Part shown: piece by piece, positions 18,333 to 27,303 of the stretch
How the letters are laid out: each line of letters begins with the position of its first letter
Position numbering within the stretch: position 1 is the stretch's first letter
From: CAVRTM01 sp963724015
Lineage (GTDB): Bacteria > Actinomycetota > Actinomycetes > Actinomycetales > Dermatophilaceae
Assembly: GCA_963724015.1 (NCBI GenBank)
Contig: CAVRTM010000022.1
Coordinates: 248,001-312,000 of the forward strand
Direction: 5' to 3'
DNA length: 64,000 bases
Position numbers and translations under genes: made by a program
The notes under the pieces: generated by a model
Database searches by the model: none
Told to the model about the DNA's origin: nothing
Seen by the model: the letters and a program-made list of their open reading frames with translations, nothing else

Positions 18333-19477
18333 GGTGCGCACGTCCAGGTCATCGGCTTGCGGGAGGACGAGTCGGTCGGAGCTGAAACCGACGGCGACGC
18401 CGGTGCTGCCGGCCGCCGCTGTCACCCCCGCCCCTGGGTCACCGGACAGTGGTGGCAGGGTGCTCGCGTTCGAGTCGGCGTCGAAGAGCACGGCCTGCGG
18501 CCGGTCGACGCCGTCACCTCCCCGCACCTCCGTGGTCCCGACCGCGCGCCCGTGCACCAGACCGGTGCCCTGGGTACGACGACCTTTCGCCTTGCCGTGC
18601 GCGCTTCGGGTGCCGGCTGACGTCCCAGGTGACCGCCTGCGGGATCCCCGGTGCGCGGCCACCGCGCTGCCGACCGACGGTCCCGGTGTCGTCGATCGCG
18701 CGCGCGATGCCCCACGCCCCGCCCAGTCCCGGCAGCGCCGTCACCCTGCCCCTCGTTGTCCCACGCGACGGGAGTGAAGTGGTCGCTCGCCTGGGAGTTG
18801 CCCACCGCGACGCCCTTGCTGTTGACGCCGTAAGCGTGCGCCCCGACGTCACCCGGCAGGGCGGCCAGGATCTTGGGCGATGCGGCGGCCGAGGCCCAGC
18901 TCGCCGCCTGCTCCGGCGCCTCACCCGACGTCGGGTTGGCCGCGCCGTCGTCGTCGGAGGCCAGGGCGCCGACGATCCGGCCGGTGTCGCTGATCGCGGC
19001 GGGCAGGGCGACCGTCCCTGCCAGCGTCCGCAGCCGGGTCAGCTTGCCGGCCCTCCACTGCCAGCCGACCTGGTCCAGGCTCGAGGGGTCGACCCCGATG
19101 CCGACGACCTCGCCCCTGGCGTTCACCCCGGTCGGACTCACGTTGGTCAGGCCCGTGGTGATCTTCTGCGCCGCACCGCCGCTCCACAGCACCGGTTGCG
19201 CGTTGCCGGAGCCGTCGTCGGCGAAACCGGTCACCAGCCCGCTGGAGCTGACGGCGAGCGCCGTGCCCTGGCTGCCGCCGAGTGTCGGCAGCTGCTTGGG
19301 TGCGCAGGGCGCTGCGACGGGGGGTGCCGCCGGCGCGGCCGCCGGCTGCCGCTGTCCGGTCAGGCCGGTCGCGTTCGCCACCGGCGGCACGGCCAGCGCG
19401 GCGACCACGGCGGCACACAGGACGCCGCGTCGCAGGGCGGTCCGGCCGGGTGCTGGAAGATCTGGAGCAGGCTGCAT
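18329..19477 (-). CDS. Secreted HAF-type repeat protein, several frameshifts
   Basis: The protein starts at the ATG at 19477 (MQPAPDLPAPGRTALRR) with a signal peptide (VLCAAVVAALAVPPVANA). The mature part contains repeated units of about 40-50 residues of the type LPTLGGSQGTALAVSSSG, VNARGEVVGIGVDPSS, ISDTGRIVGALASDDD and VNSKGVAVGNSQAS, resembling the extracellular HAF repeat with G-x-V-V-G strands. The reading continues through inserted-base shifts near 18760 (ALPGLGGAWGIARAIDDTG) and near 18620 (VGFSSDRLVLPQADDLDV). A further insertion would end it at the TGA at 18331-18329, overlapping the next start; the 3' end is therefore uncertain. Its role is unknown, but it is probably co-expressed with the phosphoesterase. 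Confidence 0.7.
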
Positions 19478-19660
19478 GGCGTTCACGACTCCTCGTCCGT
19501 GCGGCCCCTGCCCGGGTGAGCGTACGCCGACCCCACGCCCTGTGTGCGGGAAATGGAACAACTCGCAGAGGCGATGCGGGGTATGAAAACCGTTGTCACG
19601 ACGCGGGTTTGGCCATCGACCGCACCGTGGCCCCACCATCCGGGGCCTCGCAGGGCAGGG

Positions 19661-19888
19661 TCAGCGGGCGGGCGGCGCACCGCGACGGTCCGCGGCCGGA
19701 CCGGTCGACGTCTCCTCCACCGGCAGCCGGGTCTCCACCGGCAGCTGCGGGGTCATCTCGCCCGAGCCGCGCTGGGCGCGACAGGCGTTCAGCACCGCAA
19801 CCATCCGCTCGACCTGCTCATCGCTGACCGGAGTAGTGATGGACTGTGGTCCGAGCAGCTCTCGGACGTCGTGCGGATGGATCGACAT
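19661..19888 (-). CDS. Small hypothetical protein following the STAS-HATPase gene
   Basis: A 75-residue protein beginning MSIHPHDVRELLGPQSITT, preceded by a clear GAGGG site. The segment PVSDEQVERMVAVLNACRA looks helical; the rest is polar and proline-rich with no membrane segment or cysteines suitable for metal binding. I do not recognise the family. It overlaps the end of the 99-residue gene by about 70 bases and is the last gene of a three-gene minus-strand set headed by a STAS-HATPase regulator. Confidence 0.6.
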   Translation of the reverse strand: MSIHPHDVRELLGPQSITTPVSDEQVERMVAVLNACRAQRGSGEMTPQLPVETRLPVEETSTGPAADRRGAPPAR

Positions 19889-20117
19889 GGCCCTCCCTCG
19901 CAAGGTGACTCTGCTGTCCGGCCGTCGCGGAGGCGGCCGGTCGTGCCCGCAGCAACCGCGCCAGCCGTTCCCCCGCGACGGCCTCCGGCACGCTGACCGG
20001 ACGAGCCCCCTCGCGCCGGCACTCGTCCAGCACGCCGCGGACCACGTCGTCGACGAGGTCCGCCTCACCGGGGTAGGTCGCCACCAGTCGGGCGATCAGG
20101 TCATCAGCACGTTGCAT
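19818..20117 (-). CDS. Small helical protein, possibly a three-helix bundle dimerisation-type domain
   Basis: A 99-residue protein starting MQRADDLIARLVATYPGEAD at the ATG at 20117. Residues 1-60 look like helices of the pattern LIARLVATYP, VDDVVRGVLDECRREG and VAGERLARLLRAR, reminiscent of the short protein at 33656-34048. The last 40 residues overlap the next gene in another frame and look like non-coding drift, so a frame error may hide an earlier stop. It lies 16 bases after the STAS-HATPase gene and is presumably co-transcribed. Function unknown. Confidence 0.55.
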   Translation of the reverse strand: MQRADDLIARLVATYPGEADLVDDVVRGVLDECRREGARPVSVPEAVAGERLARLLRARPAASATAGQQSHLAREGHVDPSARRPRAARTTVHHYSGQR

Positions 20118-20133
20118 CGATGGCTCTTCCTCG

Positions 20134-20929
20134 TCAGCCCAGGGCTTGCGGGCGTCGGGTGGTGGACCGGACCTGCTGGTGCAGGGCGGTCGTCGGGCGG
20201 CGGGCCGCGCGGGCACCGGCCGGGAGCACGGCCCACACCACCTTGCCTCCGTCCCGGGTGGGCAGCACGCCCCAGGCCTCGGACACCGCGGCGACCAGCA
20301 GCATCCCGCGCCCGCTCACCTCGGAGGTGTCGACGCGCTGAGGCAGTGGCGACCCGGCTGTTGGCGTCACGGACCGCCAGCCGCATCCAGGCCCCGCACC
20401 GGGCCACCGAGACCGAGAGGTCGGTGCCTGCGTGCAGCATGGCGTTGGTGACCAGCTCGCTGACCACCAAGGTCGCGGCCCCGACCTGGGCGCTGCACTC
20501 CCAGTCCAGGCAGGTCCGGGCGACGAGGTCGCGGGCGGCCCGGGCGGATCGTGCCACCGGGGGTAGCGGCGCGCGGACGACCGTCGGCCGGGGTCGGCGG
20601 GCCAGCCCCGCCAGCACCCGACGGCGGCGGTCGGCGATGACGAGGTGTTCGCTGTCCGGCTGCCGGCCCAGGCTCTCGCGCAGGTCCGGGCGGGGACAGA
20701 TGACCCCCAGCGGCGTCCCCGGCCACTGGCGGACCTCCGCGGCGAGGGACCCCAACAGCCCGATGCCCCCCGGATCAGGTGGCCCGGTGGCTCCGGACAG
20801 GTCGCACAGGACCGTTGCCGGCTCGTCGGCGAGGGACTCCAGCAGGCTCTCGTGGGCGGTCTCGGCGAGGTCGCGGAGGGGGCCGTGGAGGGAGACCACC
20901 TCGGTGTCGCCGACGCGGTGGCGGTGCAC
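20134..20929 (-). CDS. STAS-like domain fused to an RsbW-type HATPase, one frameshift
   Basis: About 264 residues. Residues 1-105 resemble a STAS/anti-sigma-antagonist fold (VVSLHGPLRDL, TVLCDLSGATGPPDPGGIG). Residues 120-264 are an anti-sigma-type histidine kinase-like ATPase, with the N-box in VVSELVTNAMLHAGT. The reading frame shifts by one inserted base near 20350, after LAVRDANSR, and then gives the G-box SGRGMLLVAAVSEAWGV and WAVLPAG, which completes the ATPase. The start is the GTG at 20929; no better start lies upstream in frame. Proteins of this type bind sigma factors or phosphorylate antagonists in partner switching. Having both partner folds in one chain is notable. Two small genes follow closely. 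Confidence 0.75.
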
Positions 20930-21236
20930 CGGAGCGACGGGGGTGTCCGACGCCCGGACCTTCGGCGACGGTGAGGTGAGCGCGCTCAGGTGATGGCAAC
21001 GTTCCAGACCCTTCCAGCCGTTCGGTGCGACATCGTCGGCAGCCGGGGTCTGGAGCTGCGTACGACTTCGACCATACCCACGCGGCCCGCCGCGGGGAAG
21101 AGGAAATGGAAGGAAGACCTCCCCTCACAGGCAGAGGCGCCCTACGCCGTGCGCAGGAGGTGGAACGTTCATCGAGCGCAGGCGCCGTGAAGGCCAGGCG
21201 CTGATGTCCTGGCTGCGACGGCCTCTCGTGAGGACA
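20930..21236. other. Intergenic region upstream of the STAS-HATPase gene
   Basis: No gene is supported here. On the minus strand TATGGT (complement of 21071-21076), within GGGTATGG, could be a -10 box for the STAS-HATPase gene; no GTTT lies at the spacing needed for a SigB promoter. A purine-rich run (GGGGAAGAGGAAATGGAAGG near 21094) stands out in this GC-rich sequence. Confidence 0.35.
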
Positions 21237-21268
21237 GCCGGTGCGGCCCGGAACGGGACCGCACCGGC
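21237..21268 (-). terminator. Terminator of the suf operon
   Basis: GCCGGTGCGG (21237-21246) pairs perfectly with CCGCACCGGC (21259-21268), and the inner CCCG/CGGG bases extend the stem. It lies about 50 bases beyond the stop of the last gene of the minus-strand suf operon. Confidence 0.65.
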
Positions 21269-21315
21269 GCTCTGGTGCGCTGTGACCAGCGGTCAGGCGG
21301 TGCTGGCCAGGAAGG

Positions 21316-21746
21316 TCAGACGTTGAAGCCGAGGGCCCGCAGCTGCTCGCGGCCGTCGTCGGTGATCTTGTCCGGCCCCCACGGCGGCATCCAGACCCAG
21401 TTGATGCGGTGCGTGGGCACCAGTCCCTCGAGCGCCTGGGCGGTCTGGTCCTCGATGACGTCGGTGAGCGGGCACGCGGCGCTGGTCAGGGTCATGTCGA
21501 TGACGGCGTGGGACTGCGCGTCCACGGTGATGCCGTAGATGAGCCCGAGGTCGACGACGTTGATGCCGAGCTCGGGGTCGACGACGTCGCGCAGCGCCTC
21601 CTCGACGTCGGCGACGTTGGGCGGCGTGCCGGTGCCGGCACCGCCGGTGCCCCGGCGGTGGCGTCCGCGGTGGCGGCACCGTCGGCGGCGGCGCCGTCGG
21701 TGGCGGCCTCGGTCGTGGTCTCGGTGGAGAGGTTGGTGTCGGTCAT
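21316..21746 (-). CDS. Metal-sulfur cluster assembly factor (SufT/DUF59 type), one frameshift
   Basis: The ATG at 21746 overlaps the sufU stop (ATGA). The first 40 residues (MTDTNLSTETTTEAATDG) are an acidic, low-complexity Ala/Thr-rich extension. The frame then shifts near 21620, apparently from one missing base in a CCGGTG-rich run, and gives the DUF59 domain ADVEEALRDVVDPELGINV, DLGLIYGITVD, MTLTSAACPLTDVIEDQ and INWVWMPPWGPDKITDDG. Family members (SufT, PaaD-like) help mature iron-sulfur proteins; the cysteine in AACPL is the conserved one. Its place at the end of the SUF operon supports this role. Reconstructed length is about 143 residues. Confidence 0.85.
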
Positions 21747-22246
21747 GCCGGCTCCCGTCGGTCGGAGGTGGATGTGCCCTGCGGGCAGGACGTCGAGGTG
21801 GCAGAGATGTCGACGCCGGCCTGGGCGAGCGCGTCGGTCAGGGCGGTCCAGCCCAGCAGCGCGCACTTCACGCGTGCGGGGTAGCGCGAGACCCCTGCGA
21901 AGGCGACGCCGTCGCCGAGGAGGTCCTCGTCGCCGAGGTCCTGGCCCCTGCTGGTGAGCATCGCCCGCATCGCGGCGAACGACGCGAGGGCCTCGGGCAC
22001 GCTGGAGCCGATGACCTCGTCGGTGAGCACCGAGGTCGCCGCGGTGGAGATGGAGCAGCCCAGGGCGTCGTACGACACGTCGGTGATCGTCGCGGACGGA
22101 CCGGTGCCGTCGAGGTGCACGCGCAGCGTGACCTCGTCGCCGCAGGTGGGGTTGATGTGGTGCACCTGCGCGGCGTAGGCCTCGCGGAGCCCCGCGTGGT
22201 GCGGCCGCTTGGAGTGCTCGAGGATGATCTCCTGGTAGAGGTCCAT
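21743..22246 (-). CDS. sufU: SufU, zinc-dependent sulfurtransferase / Fe-S assembly protein
   Basis: About 167 residues starting MDLYQEIILEHSKRPHHAG at the ATG at 22246. SufU accepts persulfide sulfur from SufS in Gram-positive SUF systems. The zinc and sulfur ligands are visible in HINPTCGDEVTLRV (Cys and Asp), YDALGCSISTAATS (Cys) and YPARVKCALLGW (Cys). In the sequence as given there is no stop between the SufS and SufU segments, so the two read as one chain. Removing one G from the GGGG run just before would restore a SufS stop overlapping this ATG (TGATG), and I annotate them separately for that reason. Confidence 0.88.
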   Translation of the reverse strand: MDLYQEIILEHSKRPHHAGLREAYAAQVHHINPTCGDEVTLRVHLDGTGPSATITDVSYDALGCSISTAATSVLTDEVIGSSVPEALASFAAMRAMLTSRGQDLGDEDLLGDGVAFAGVSRYPARVKCALLGWTALTDALAQAGVDISATSTSCPQGTSTSDRREPA

Positions 22247-23578
22247 CAGACCGTCCACCCCGAAGACCGCGGGGACCCGGTCGAGGGCCTCCAGCAGCGC
22301 CGCGACCTCCTCCAGCGTGTTGTACGCCGCAAAGCTCGCGCGCGTCGTCGCGGTCGTGCGGAACCGGCGGTGCAGCGGCCAGGCGCAGTGGTGCCCGACC
22401 CGCACGGCGATGCCCGCGTCGTCGAGGACCTGCCCCACGTCGTGGGCGTGGACGCCCTCGACGACGAAGGAGACGGCACCGCCACGGTCGTCGGCGCCGC
22501 CCGGGCCGATGACGCGGACCCACGGGCGCTGCGCCAGGCCGGACAGCAGCGCCTGCGTCAGCGCGTGCTCGTGGGCGGTGACGCGATCCATCCCGAGGGC
22601 ATCGAGGTAGCGCACGGCGGCCGCCAGCGCCACGGCCTGTGCGGCCATGGGCACGCCGGCCTCGAAGCGCTGCGGGGGCGCGGCGTAGGTCGAGCCCTCC
22701 ATCCGCACCACCTCGATCATCGAGCCACCGGTGATGAACGGGGGCATGGCGGCGAGCAGGTCGTAGCGGCCCCACAGGACGCCGATGCCGGTGGGGCCGA
22801 ACATCTTGTGGCCGCTGAAGGCCAGGAAGTCGACGCCCAGCTCGGTCACGTCGACGGCCAGGTGCGGGACGGACTGGCAGGCGTCCAGCACCGTCAGGGC
22901 GCCGACCTCCCGGGCCCGCTGCACCAGCGTGGCGACCGGGTTGACGGTGCCCGAGCACGTTGGACACGTGGGTGAACGCGAGGACCTTGGTGCGCTCGGT
23001 CACGATCGTGTCGAGGTCGGTGAGGTCCAGCCGGCCGTCGTCGGCCACCGGCAGCCAGCGCAGCGTCGCGCCGGTGCGGCGGGCCAGCTCCTGCCACGGC
23101 ACGAGGTTGGCGTGGTGCTCCATCTCGGTCACGACGATCTCGTCGCCGGGCCCCAGGACGAACCGGCGTGCCACCTGCGGCTCGACGCCGTCCATCGCGC
23201 CGGCCGCGGCGGCGTTGCTGAACGCGTAGGCGACCAGGTTGAGAGCCTCCGTGGCGTTCTTGGTGAACACGACCTCGCGGGCACGGCGCTCCGATGAACC
23301 CGGCGACCGTGTCGCGGGCGGACTCGAAGGCGTCGGTCGCCTCCTCGGCGAGCTGGTGCGCCCCACGGTGGACCGCCGCGTTGTGCCGCTCGTAGAACTC
23401 GCGCTCGGCGTCCAGCACCTGCACGGGCTTCTGCGAGGTCGCCCCCGAGTCGAGGTAGACCAGCGCGCCGGTCATCGCGCACCGTGCGCGACAGGATGGG
23501 GAAGTCGGCCCGGATGCGGGACGACTCCCCCGCCGGGAACGCCATGGCGGTCCCGGGCGCGGGCGCGAGGTCGGTCAC
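22246..23578 (-). CDS. sufS: SufS, cysteine desulfurase, three frameshifts
   Basis: A PLP-dependent class V aminotransferase-fold enzyme that takes sulfur from cysteine for Fe-S cluster assembly. The GTG at 23578 (MTDLAPAPGTAMAFPAG) follows a GAGG site. Apparent inserted bases occur near 23475 (before ALVYLDSGATSQKPVQVL), near 23290 (before AREVVFTKNATEALNLVAY) and near 22955 (before ATLVQRAREVGALTVLD). The PLP lysine lies in FLAFSGHKMFGPTG, the PLP-stacking histidine in VTEMEHHANLVPW and the active-site cysteine in VRVGHHCAWPLHRRF. All fragments are well conserved, so the breaks are probably sequence errors. The C terminus is read in frame into SufU. Confidence 0.9.
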
Positions 23579-23589
23579 GGCAGTGGTCC

Positions 23590-24348
23590 TCAGGCCTCGA
23601 CCTTGACGAAACGGTCGTAGCCCTCGTCCTCGAGCCGGTCGGCCAGCTCCTTGCCGCCCTCCTCGACGATCCTGCCGTCGACGAAGACGTGCACGAAGTC
23701 GGGCTCGATGTAGCGCAGGATCCGGGTGTAGTGCGTGATCAGCAGGACGCCGACCTCACCGCCGGAACGGACGCGGTTGACGCCCTCGGAGACGACCTTG
23801 AGCGCGTCGACGTCGAGGCCCGAGTCGGTCTCGTCGAGGATGGCGACCTTGGGCTTCAGGAGCTCCATCTGCAGGATCTCGTGGCGCTTCTTCTCGCCGC
23901 CGGAGAAGCCCTCGTTGACGTTGCGGTCGGCGAAGGCGGGGTCCATGCGCAGGTCCGCCATCGCGTTCTTCATGTCCTTGACCCAGGTGCGCAGCTTGGG
24001 CGCCTCGCCGTCGATCGCGGTCTTGGCGGTGCGCAGGAAGTTGGACACCGACACACCGGGGACCTCGACGGGGTACTGCATCGCGAGGAACAGGCCGGCG
24101 CGGGCGCGCTCGTCGACGGTCATCGCGAGGACGTCCTCACCGTCGAGGGTGACGCTGCCGCCGGTGACGGTGTACTTGGGGTGCCCGGCGATGCTGTAGG
24201 CGAGAGTCGACTTGCCCGAGCCGTTGGGGCCCATGATCGCGTGGGTCTCCCCCGCCTTCACGGTGAGGTCGACGCCGCGCAGGATCTCCTTGGCGCCGTC
24301 CTCGGTCTCGACGGTGACGTGCAGGTCGCGAATCTCCAGTGTTGCCAT
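23590..24348 (-). CDS. sufC: SufC, ATPase of the SufBCD scaffold
   Basis: An intact 252-residue ABC-type ATPase that powers the SufB-SufD scaffold during cluster assembly in the cytoplasm. Walker A is MGPNGSGKSTLAYSIAG, the signature is FSGGEKKRHEILQM, and Walker B is VAILDETDSGLDVDALKVV, with the SufC-specific SGLD ending; the switch histidine is in LLITHYTRIL. The ATG at 24348 gives MATLEIRDLHVTVE, the usual start. It sits seven bases downstream of the Rieske-type gene and eleven bases before sufS. Confidence 0.96.
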   Translation of the reverse strand: MATLEIRDLHVTVETEDGAKEILRGVDLTVKAGETHAIMGPNGSGKSTLAYSIAGHPKYTVTGGSVTLDGEDVLAMTVDERARAGLFLAMQYPVEVPGVSVSNFLRTAKTAIDGEAPKLRTWVKDMKNAMADLRMDPAFADRNVNEGFSGGEKKRHEILQMELLKPKVAILDETDSGLDVDALKVVSEGVNRVRSGGEVGVLLITHYTRILRYIEPDFVHVFVDGRIVEEGGKELADRLEDEGYDRFVKVEA

Positions 24349-24354
24349 GGGCTT

Positions 24355-24687
24355 TCAGCTCTCCTTCGCGACGGAGACGAACACGTCGTCGCCGTCGATC
24401 TTCACGGGGTAAACAGCAATGGGGACGATGGCCGGCAGACCGGTCGGCTCGCCGGTGCGCAGGTCGAACCGCGAGCCGTGCAGCCAGCACTCGATCGTGC
24501 AGTCGTCGACCTCGCCCTCGGACAGCGACACGTTGGCGTGGCTGCAGGTGTCGTCGATGGCGTGGACGTCACCGGCGCTGTCACGCGCGATCGCGATCCG
24601 GACACCGTCGACGTCCGCCGCGACAGCGCCGACCTCGGGCAGGTCGGCGAGCGAGCAGACGCGGACGAACGTGAGGGACTGGCTCAT
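24355..24687 (-). CDS. Rieske [2Fe-2S] ferredoxin-type protein of the suf operon
   Basis: A 110-residue Rieske domain protein (MSQSLTFVRVCSLADLPEV). The cluster ligands are CSHANVSLSEG (Cys-x-His) and ECWLHGSRFDL (Cys-x-x-His). Annotated relatives are named non-heme iron oxygenase ferredoxin subunits, but the constant position between sufD and sufC in actinobacteria suggests a part in Fe-S assembly, perhaps as an electron donor or a cluster carrier. Its ATG overlaps the sufD stop by four bases (ATGA). Confidence 0.92.
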   Translation of the reverse strand: MSQSLTFVRVCSLADLPEVGAVAADVDGVRIAIARDSAGDVHAIDDTCSHANVSLSEGEVDDCTIECWLHGSRFDLRTGEPTGLPAIVPIAVYPVKIDGDDVFVSVAKES

Positions 24688-25882
24688 GCCTGCTCCGCCT
24701 CGGCGCCGGGGGCAGCGCCCAGCGACAGGGACAGCTCGGTGTCGATGGCGGCCATCAGGTGCTCCTGCACCGCAGGGACGCCGATCCGCTGGACGATGTC
24801 GGCGAAGAAGCCGCGCACCACCAGCCGCCGGGCCTCGTGCTCGGTGATGCCGCGGGCCTGCAGGTAGAACAGCTGCTCGTCGTCGAAGCGGCCGGTCGCC
24901 GAGGCGTGGCCGGCCCCGACGATCTCGCCGGTCTCGATCTCGAGGTTGGGCACCGAGTCGGCGCGGGCGCCGTCGGTCAGGACCAGGTTGCGGTTGAGCT
25001 CGTAGGTGTCGGTGCCCTCGGCCGCCGCGCGGATGAGGACGTCGCCCACCCAGACGGTGTGCGCGGTGTCGCCCTGGAGCGCGCCCTTGTACGCGACGCG
25101 CGAGATGCACTGGGGCGCCTCGTGGTCGACGAACAGGCGGTTCTCCTGGTGCTGGCCCGCGTCGGCGAAGTAGACGCCGAGGGCCTCGGCCGACCCGCCC
25201 GGGCCGCCGTACCGGATGTTGGTGTTGATCCGGACGATGGCGCCGCCCAGGGTCACGGTGATGTGCTTCAGGCGGGCGTCGCGCCCGACCAGGGCATCGT
25301 GCTGGGCCAGGTGGATCGAGTCGTCGGCCCACTCCTGGATGCTGACGACGGTGAGCTCGGCGCCGTCACCGACACGGATCTCGACGTTGCCGGCGTGCTG
25401 CGCGGAGCCGGTGTGGCTCAGCACGACCGTGGCCCGGCTGTGCCGGCCGGCCTCGAGCACCGTGTGGCCGTTGCCGCGCAGGCCGCCGGTGCCCCGCAGA
25501 CCGACCACGACCGGCTCGGTCAGCTCGGCGTCCTTGGGGATGCCGATGTACATCGCCGAGGCGGTGCTGTCCCAGGCCGTGACCGCGGCACGGTCGGCCG
25601 GCACGAACGACTGGCCCACGCGGGCGTCGGTCAGCGGCAGGTCCAGCAGCTCCACGCCCTCGAGGAGCCCGGGTCTCGCAGACGCACCGCGCCCTCGTCG
25701 CTGGGCCCCGGGGTCAGCAGCGACCCCAGTCGGTCGACGGGCGTGAAGCGCCAGTCCTCCTCGCGCCCGCTGGGCATGGGGAAGTCGGCGACGTCGTACG
25801 AGGTCTTGCGCTCGGCCCGGGACTGGTCGGGGACGAAGGCCCCGACCGGGTCGGTGTGGGCATGTTCCGAGACGACGGTCAT
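24684..25882 (-). CDS. sufD: SufD, Fe-S scaffold subunit, one frameshift
   Basis: SufD pairs with SufB and SufC to form the assembly scaffold. The ATG at 25882 shares one base with the sufB stop (TAATG). The N-terminal part MTVVSEHAHTDPVGAFVPD and REEDWRFTPVDRL is in one frame; near 25675 the reading shifts, apparently through a missing base, to GVELLDLPLTDARVG and continues to the C terminus (VRGFFADIVQRIGVPAVQEH). The beta-helix core and the GEIVGAGHASATGRFDDEQLF block, shared by SufB and SufD, are intact. Reconstructed length is about 399 residues, normal for the family. Confidence 0.92.
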
Positions 25883-27303
25883 TAACCGACCGCTCCTTCC
25901 ATCTGCAGCTCGATCAGGCGGTTCAGCTCGAGGGCGTACTCCATCGGCAGCTCGCGCGCGATGGGCTCGATGAACCCGCGCACGATCATGGCCATGGCCT
26001 CTTCCTCGGTCATGCCGCGGGACATCAGGTAGAACAGCTGGTCGTCGCCGATCTTGGAGACGGTCGCCTCGTGGCCCATCGTCACGTCGTCCTCGCGCAC
26101 GTCGACGTAGGGGTAGGTGTCGGACCGGCTGATCGTGTCGACCAGCAGCGCGTCGCAGCGGACGTTGGAGGCGCTGTGGTGCGCCCCGTCCAGGATCTGC
26201 ACCAGGCCGCGGTACGACGTGCGGCCGCCGCCGCGCGCGACCGACTTGGAGATGATGCTGGAGGACGTGTAGGGCGCGGCGTGGACCATCTTGGCGCCGG
26301 CGTCCTGGTGCTGGCCCTCGCCGGCGAAGGCGATGGACAGCGTCTCGCCCTTGGCGTGCTCGCCGAGCAGGAAGACGGCGGGGTACTTCATCGTCACCTT
26401 GGAGCCGATGTTGCCGTCGACCCACTCCATCGTGGCGCCCTCGGCGCAGGTGGCGCGCTTGGTGACCAGGTTGTAGACGTTGTTGGACCAGTTCTGGATG
26501 GTCGTGTAGCGGACCCGGGCGTTCTTCTTCACGACGATCTCGACGACCGCGGAGTGCAGCGAGTCGGACTTGTAGATCGGCGCGGTGCAGCCCTCGACGT
26601 AGTGCACGTAGGAGCCCTCGTCGGCGATGATCAGCGTCCGCTCGAACTGGCCCATGTTCTCGGTGTTGATCCGGAAGTAGGCCTGCAGCGGGATGTCGAC
26701 GTGCACACCCGGCGGGACGTAGATGAACGAGCCGCCCGACCAGACGGCGGTGTTCAGCGCGGCGAACTTGTTGTCACCGGCGGGGATCACCGAGGTGAAG
26801 TACTCGCGGAACAGGTCCTCGTGCTCGCGCAGGCCCGTGTCGGTGTCGACGAAGATGACGCCCTTCTCCTCCAGGTCCTCGCGGATCTGGTGGTAGACGA
26901 CCTCGGACTCGTACTGGGCCGCGACGCCGGCGACCAGGCGCTGCTTCTCGGCCTCGGGGATGCCGAGCCGGTCGTAGGTGTTCTTGATGTCCTCGGGCAG
27001 CTCGTCCCAGGACGTCGCCTGCTTCTCGGTCGACTTCACGAAGTACTTGATGTTCTGGAAGTCGATGCCCGTGAGGTCGCTGCCCCAGCTCGGCATCGGC
27101 TTCTTGTCGAACAGCCGCAGCGACTTCTCGCGCAGCTTGAGCATCCACTCCGGCTCGTTCTTGCGCGCCGAGATGTCCTGGACGACCTCGGGCGAGAGCC
27201 CACGACGCGCGGTGGCGCCGGCGGTGTCGGCGTCGGCCCAGCCGTACTCGTAGGTGCCGAGGCCCTTCAGACCCGGGTTGAGCTCTTCGATGTGGGTGCT
27301 CAC
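25882..27303 (-). CDS. sufB: SufB, Fe-S scaffold subunit
   Basis: An intact 473-residue SufB, the scaffold component on which the cluster is built. Characteristic blocks are GTYEYGWADADTAGA, NKFAALNTAVWSGGSFIYV, YVEGCTAPIYKSDSLHSAVV and, near the C terminus, MGHEATVSKIGDDQLFYLMS. The cysteine in VRCDALLVDT and several conserved arginines and glutamates of the core are present. The start is a GTG at 27303 that overlaps the SufR stop by four bases (GTGA), so translation is probably coupled to the regulator. It is the first structural gene of the operon. Confidence 0.97.
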   Translation of the reverse strand: MSTHIEELNPGLKGLGTYEYGWADADTAGATARRGLSPEVVQDISARKNEPEWMLKLREKSLRLFDKKPMPSWGSDLTGIDFQNIKYFVKSTEKQATSWDELPEDIKNTYDRLGIPEAEKQRLVAGVAAQYESEVVYHQIREDLEEKGVIFVDTDTGLREHEDLFREYFTSVIPAGDNKFAALNTAVWSGGSFIYVPPGVHVDIPLQAYFRINTENMGQFERTLIIADEGSYVHYVEGCTAPIYKSDSLHSAVVEIVVKKNARVRYTTIQNWSNNVYNLVTKRATCAEGATMEWVDGNIGSKVTMKYPAVFLLGEHAKGETLSIAFAGEGQHQDAGAKMVHAAPYTSSSIISKSVARGGGRTSYRGLVQILDGAHHSASNVRCDALLVDTISRSDTYPYVDVREDDVTMGHEATVSKIGDDQLFYLMSRGMTEEEAMAMIVRGFIEPIARELPMEYALELNRLIELQMEGAVG

